Positions 59,699 through 64,000 of a stretch of 64,000 nt of DNA are shown in pieces (the first letter of the stretch is position 1; each line of letters starts with the position of its first letter). A program made the translations under genes and the position numbers. The DNA comes from Apiotrichum sp. Y4204 (Eukaryota; Basidiomycota; Tremellomycetes; Trichosporonales; Trichosporonaceae): the NCBI GenBank assembly GCA_025531455.1, contig JAMYHL010000045.1:186001-250000 (forward strand). The letters are read 5' to 3'. The notes below the pieces were generated by a model that worked only from the letters and a program-made list of their open reading frames with translations, made no database searches and was not told the origin of the DNA.

Positions 59699-61040
59699 CT
59701 TGTCAAAGGGGACCAGTATCGGGCTTCTGCGCGGTGGACATCTGTTGTGCTTCCATTCTTTCTGTTAATTTCCATCCCGCCGCGTTGTCCCCGAGACCCG
59801 AGACGCGCTTATACGATAAGCCTGTTAGATTCTAGCATTGTGTACACGAAGAGCTTGACGGCCGGCTAGATATGATGACGAACCCTTTGCAATACGGACG
59901 GGGAAGTACTGAATATTGGAGCCAGAATGCATTACTACAGCAATGAATTTATGGAGCTGGTGCGTGGGCTTTTGCCCCCCCCCTCCTCATGGGTCGCTTA
60001 CCGCTCGTTGTGAGAGGTCAGTGAGCGAGCGAGTATGGACAACGAGCTTGACCCAGGAAAGACGTATTGCACGAACGACACTTCAACGAGCTCCAGAATT
60101 CCACTGTGCATACAAACGAAGGGGGCGGCCGGGAGCAAAGTGCCCAACCGAAAACAAATTAAACAAAGCCAACAAAATACTAATAGCCATAGGCTAATGC
60201 ATGATGGAGGTGCTATATTCAGTTAGATTGCTTCTTGAATACAACGGCTGCCAGCTCCGATAGGCCTTGCATGGTCCTCTCTGCCCCTCTGCTGCCTCAC
60301 CAAGGAGGAAACGGAAGGGACGTGTGCCCGGGCAGTCCAGTCCCCCGGATCCCCTTCTCCGAATCAGTCCCACACAGTAACAACAACCCAACAGCAGCAT
60401 CCTACTACTCGCATCCACATCCCCCCCATCCCCATCCACATCCATCCATCACCGTCTCATCGAGCACTCGGACGCAACAGCAACGAGCGTGCATACGGCT
60501 AGCGGATTATTCAATTTTGATTGACGACAAGGTAGTGTGGACGTGAACAGCCAAAAGCTATAGAGTCAGGCCAGGGACGCGTCTACTCCCCCCAGGCAGA
60601 GGCTTTCCATCATTCTAAACCTCGTGTTCTCCTTCCGTTCTGTCCCTTCCATCTCCTATTAGCCTTATCCTCTCTTCTCGCCCCTTTCTCTCTCTTTCTC
60701 GCCATCCATCCCTCACAACAAAACCCACCAACAAACAACAACATCAACAACAACAGTCACCAGCAAAAATCCCCGGAGAAGAAACCTACCAAGCACATCG
60801 CTTCTGACTCCATAACACACTCCCCCCGGCGAGTGCAACAAACGGCACGCCCTATCGTCCGACCTGCAGCCTCATCCAGGGGACCTGCAGGTATCACCCG
60901 CGACGCGTCGAGACTAATCTCGCGTCTGCAGTCTATCACCCCATCCACAACATACATACATCCGCCCGCCGCATCCGACCATCTTCCAGGCCGCGCAATC
61001 AATTCCATCACCATTTTCTTTCTCCCACTCGCCACCCACA
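59699..61040. other. Intergenic region, tandem genes
   Basis: About 1.3 kb. After 60400 it is dominated by CATCC, CT and CAACAA words, as in long 5' leaders. No coding region was supported. Confidence 0.5.
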
Positions 61041-62816
61041 ATGGCGAGGGAAACCAGAGGCTCGGCAGCAGCCCGTGATTCCACAATGTGTAAGTTATCA
61101 TTGCCATTTTAGGTCGCGCGGTACAGCCGCTGCAGACCCGCAGCAAACTAGTCACCGGCCGCCTGTGCTCACATCACATCAGCACCAGGACAATCCGACC
61201 CGGGCGCGAAGCGCAAGCGCCGCACCTCGGGCGAGGTCGCCGCCAAGGGTGCCGAGTCGCCCGCACACGATACGCCCGAGAGCAAACGACAACGCATGGC
61301 CCCGAGGGTCAATGGAAATGGGCCGGCTGCAGAGGATGGCGCCGCGGACGAGGGGTCGGGATCCGGAAGATTGCTGTCACAGGAGGTCCGGGAGGCGATC
61401 ACGATTGTCCTCAGGCAGTGAGTGGACTTGGCGATCAACCTCGTGCAATTGCTGATGGCAGAATGGCCAAGGGCCTTCCGCCGCCCATCAACAATGTTCT
61501 GACATTGTGGCTGCCGCCAGACTTTACAAAGACGGATGAGAACACTCTTGGATGGATCCTCAAGCAGGACACTCTGACATGGGAGCAGCTTCATGTAAGT
61601 GTGGTGACACTATCGTCGCTGACAGCAGGCCACCTTGCACCTCTTTGCGGAGAACCTCTTGCTGCCCGGTGGTTACCCCAACCCCGTCCCTTCGCTTGCG
61701 CGCATGCACCTTCCGGTCGCTCCTCTGCCGTCGCACTACGCACCGATGGCGATCTACTCGTTTTGCGCGGCGCTCCGGGAGCTGTTGCTGCAGGTCGAGC
61801 CGACAGCCGACGGTGACTCGCCTCTGAAATCCACCAAGCCGTTGGAGCGCTGGGCCCTCACGCAGAAGACGCCGGGAGGTGGACTGGGGACCGCAGGCGG
61901 CGACTGGTTCACCTCTGCTGTCAATCTGCGCGAACTCGAGACGCTGCGCAAGAACAGCCAAGCGACGGATGACCAGACGATGCTCACGACGCTCACTGAA
62001 GGAGCCAAGCTTGGTGAGTGTGCCAAAAGAAAACAACAGCTGACAATAGCCCACGCTCAGCCCGTCGTCGTTCAAGCAGCAGGCGTCATTGGCACCGGCG
62101 ACAACAAGGATGTTCCAACACTGGGTGATTCAGTCATCCGCCGCGCATCTCTCAAAGCCAAGCGATGGAAGCAGAAGCTGGCCCTCCGTCATGCCGCAGA
62201 GTTTGGCAACATTCTTCGCGCCGTCAAGCCAGTGTCCTGTGCAAGTGTGCCATACACGCCATCTTTTGCGCCAACATACAACTCTCAGGGTGCTTGCGGT
62301 CTCGGCTATTATTCGACATTGGATATCATGCACGAGAACGCACGCCACAAGGAATGGCTCAAGCGATCGACGACAGTGACGGACGTTCCTGGAGAAGGAT
62401 GGACGGGGTTGGCGGAAAAGGACACGGAAAGCAATACGAACGGTGGACCTTCGGACAAGGAAACGGCCGACGACATTCTCGAGAACAACACGGCGCTGAT
62501 TGATGAGCTATTGATCTGGCAGGATCTGCGTGTCCGCAAGGGCGACTCGACGTGGGTCAGCGAACGTGAGCGTGCGGTAGCAGATGAGTTGTTCGAGTCC
62601 CTCGCCAAGTTGGTGGAGTCTACGGATACCCCGCCATCAGCCCTGCTTCCAACAGACGTGAAAAAGTCGTCAATGGGACTGGCACATACCCTTGCACGCC
62701 GCTTGCTGTCCACCGATGCGCCAGCAGTTCGCGGGACACTCGATGCACGTCGGCCACAGGCCTTGCACGACAACGTTACGATTCGTCTGCGCGCGCAGGC
62801 GGCTGCCGCTGTTGGT

Positions 62817-62848
<32 letters not shown>

Positions 62849-62852
62849 GCAG

Positions 62853-62893
<41 letters not shown>

Positions 62894-63650
62894 ACAACAA
62901 CAGCAGCAGGCTGCTCTCGGTCTCAACGGCGTCCCTCAGTCGCCCCATGCGCAGCCCCCGAAAACCCCAGGGACCCCGAGTACTTATCATGTGTCACCAC
63001 AGATGCGGGAGGCGACACCGCAACACATGCCTCAACAGCAACGCGCATATTACCCAACGCCGCCAACTGCCAACAGGTCCTATCCCTCCAACATGCCCAT
63101 GATCCCCCAATCTCCGCAGGGGACTCCCATGCAGATGCGCATGCCACAAGGCTATCAGGTCGCCCCACAGGCCGGCAGCCCAGGCACCCCCGTTGGACAA
63201 GTCTACCATCGCCCCGGCTCCGCAGGCGGCGTGCCTCAGGGCGTACCGATGGGCGTCCCCGGTGGCGTCCAGTACCAGAACCAGGTGTACAACTACCAGC
63301 GGCAGCAGCAGCTCGCGCAAGCGTCACCGATCCTTCCGCCCGGCGTTAGCCCCCAGATGGCTGGCCTCGCAGGTCTCGGCATGGCGAACATGGGCGCAAT
63401 GGGCCACCCGCAAGGCCACCCGCAGGGTCATCCGCAAAGCCCGAGTCCAGCATCCGCAAATTACCCACAGCGCATGGTCGGCCCTGGCCCGTCGAACCTG
63501 CGGCAAAGCTACGGCCCGATGCCGACCGGGCTCCCGCCAGGAGTTCCGACGATGCCGGTCATGTACGGGTCCCCCGTGCCGATGCGAGTGCCCGGTGTGC
63601 CCGGCATGCCTGGCCAGATGTCCGGCCAGATGCCGATGCACCACCGGTGA
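61041..63650 (+). CDS. Polyglutamine-rich, probably nuclear protein of unknown function
   Basis: 789 residues. Exons: 61041-61089, 61183-61417, 61462-61594, 61629-62013, 62083-63650. A bipartite basic stretch (AKRKRRTSGEVAAKGAE with SKRQRMAPR) suggests nuclear import. The folded-looking part spans about residues 80-540: ITIVLRQMAKGLPPPINNVL, TLWLPPDFTKTDENTLGWIL, TLHLFAENLLLPGGYPNPVP, SLKAKRWKQKLALRHAAEFG, DELLIWQDLRVRKGDSTWVS. It is followed by 31 consecutive glutamines (62817-62909, mixed CAG/CAA) and a Pro/Gln/Met/Gly-rich tail of about 240 residues. The composition recalls transcription or chromatin co-factors, but no family was recognised. Acceptors at 61626/61629 and 62080/62083 are NAG tandems, each keeping the frame. 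The 69-bp intron 62014-62082 is also open if retained. Confidence 0.8.
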
Positions 63651-64000
63651 GGCGAACAATGGAGAATCTGTCTTGGTGTTGCATAACGTCGGGGGATGGG
63701 AGAAGACGAGGGATGTTGTGGATATAGTCGTAATTCATACCACTGGAGATGCTGTAGGCACTGGGAGCATGTATCCATCGAGATATGGGATTGATAGTGG
63801 GTTGCTGCTGATGTATCTGCATACGCATGTGGTAGCTGTACATATCGCGAGGATGGTTGAGATCTCGATGTCGTCCCGGATATAGGATGGATGCCGGAAA
63901 TAGCCACGCGACTGGTTGCAATCCGCGATAATCCAGTGGCCAAAAACAAAACAAACCAAACCCAGAGTTGTTGCCTCCAGCTCATCACTGCCCCTCACAT
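63651..64000. other. Right edge, no gene recognised
   Basis: 350 bp after the last stop codon. Slightly A/T-richer, with stops in all frames; likely the 3' end of the preceding gene. Confidence 0.5.

Overview
The window reads as nuclear DNA of a basidiomycete yeast, most likely a tremellomycete of the Trichosporonales (Trichosporon/Apiotrichum/Vanrija type). This placement is inference from gene content and style. Genes are GC-rich and broken by many very small GT-AG introns (most of about 74 modelled introns are 32-60 bp). The intergenic spacers are long, and the proteins carry low-complexity Ser/Pro/Gln/Asn segments. No prokaryotic operon, CRISPR array, virus-like element or intact transposon was seen.

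Layout, left to right: the 5' exon of an unidentified gene (minus, runs off the left edge); a Sec14-like/RhoGAP protein; V-ATPase proteolipid c; a ZNF511-like zinc-finger protein; a 3.6 kb gene-poor spacer; a secreted, GPI-anchored PEBP-family protein; cytochrome c oxidase subunit 5/IV; an Nta1-type N-terminal amidase; a C2H2 plus fungal-specific-domain transcription factor; a VAP/Scs2 ER membrane protein; a tRNA-Phe gene with an intron; a paraoxonase-like beta-propeller protein; S-adenosylhomocysteine hydrolase; Exo70; condensin subunit Barren/Brn1; a DHHC palmitoyltransferase; a 3.1 kb spacer; trehalose-6-phosphate phosphatase Tps2; an ankyrin-repeat protein; TRAPPC11; an STK32/YANK-type kinase; proteasome subunit beta-1; a serine/proline-rich protein of unknown function; and a polyglutamine nuclear protein of unknown function.

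The genes do not form a pathway cluster. They are ordinary housekeeping, trafficking, chromosome and metabolic genes. Closely spaced pairs are the divergent ankyrin/TRAPPC11 genes (235 bp), the divergent condensin/DHHC genes (522 bp), and the convergent Exo70/condensin genes (91 bp between stop codons). Gene models were built by hand from reading frame, splice sites and family similarity. Where two splice choices both keep the frame, this is stated.

The most unusual features are at the RNA-processing level: introns down to about 29-35 bp, repeated in-frame NAGNAG acceptors, several non-CAG acceptors, and a few introns 10-20 times longer than the rest, one of which holds an in-frame candidate cassette exon. 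No clearly new multi-gene system was recognised.
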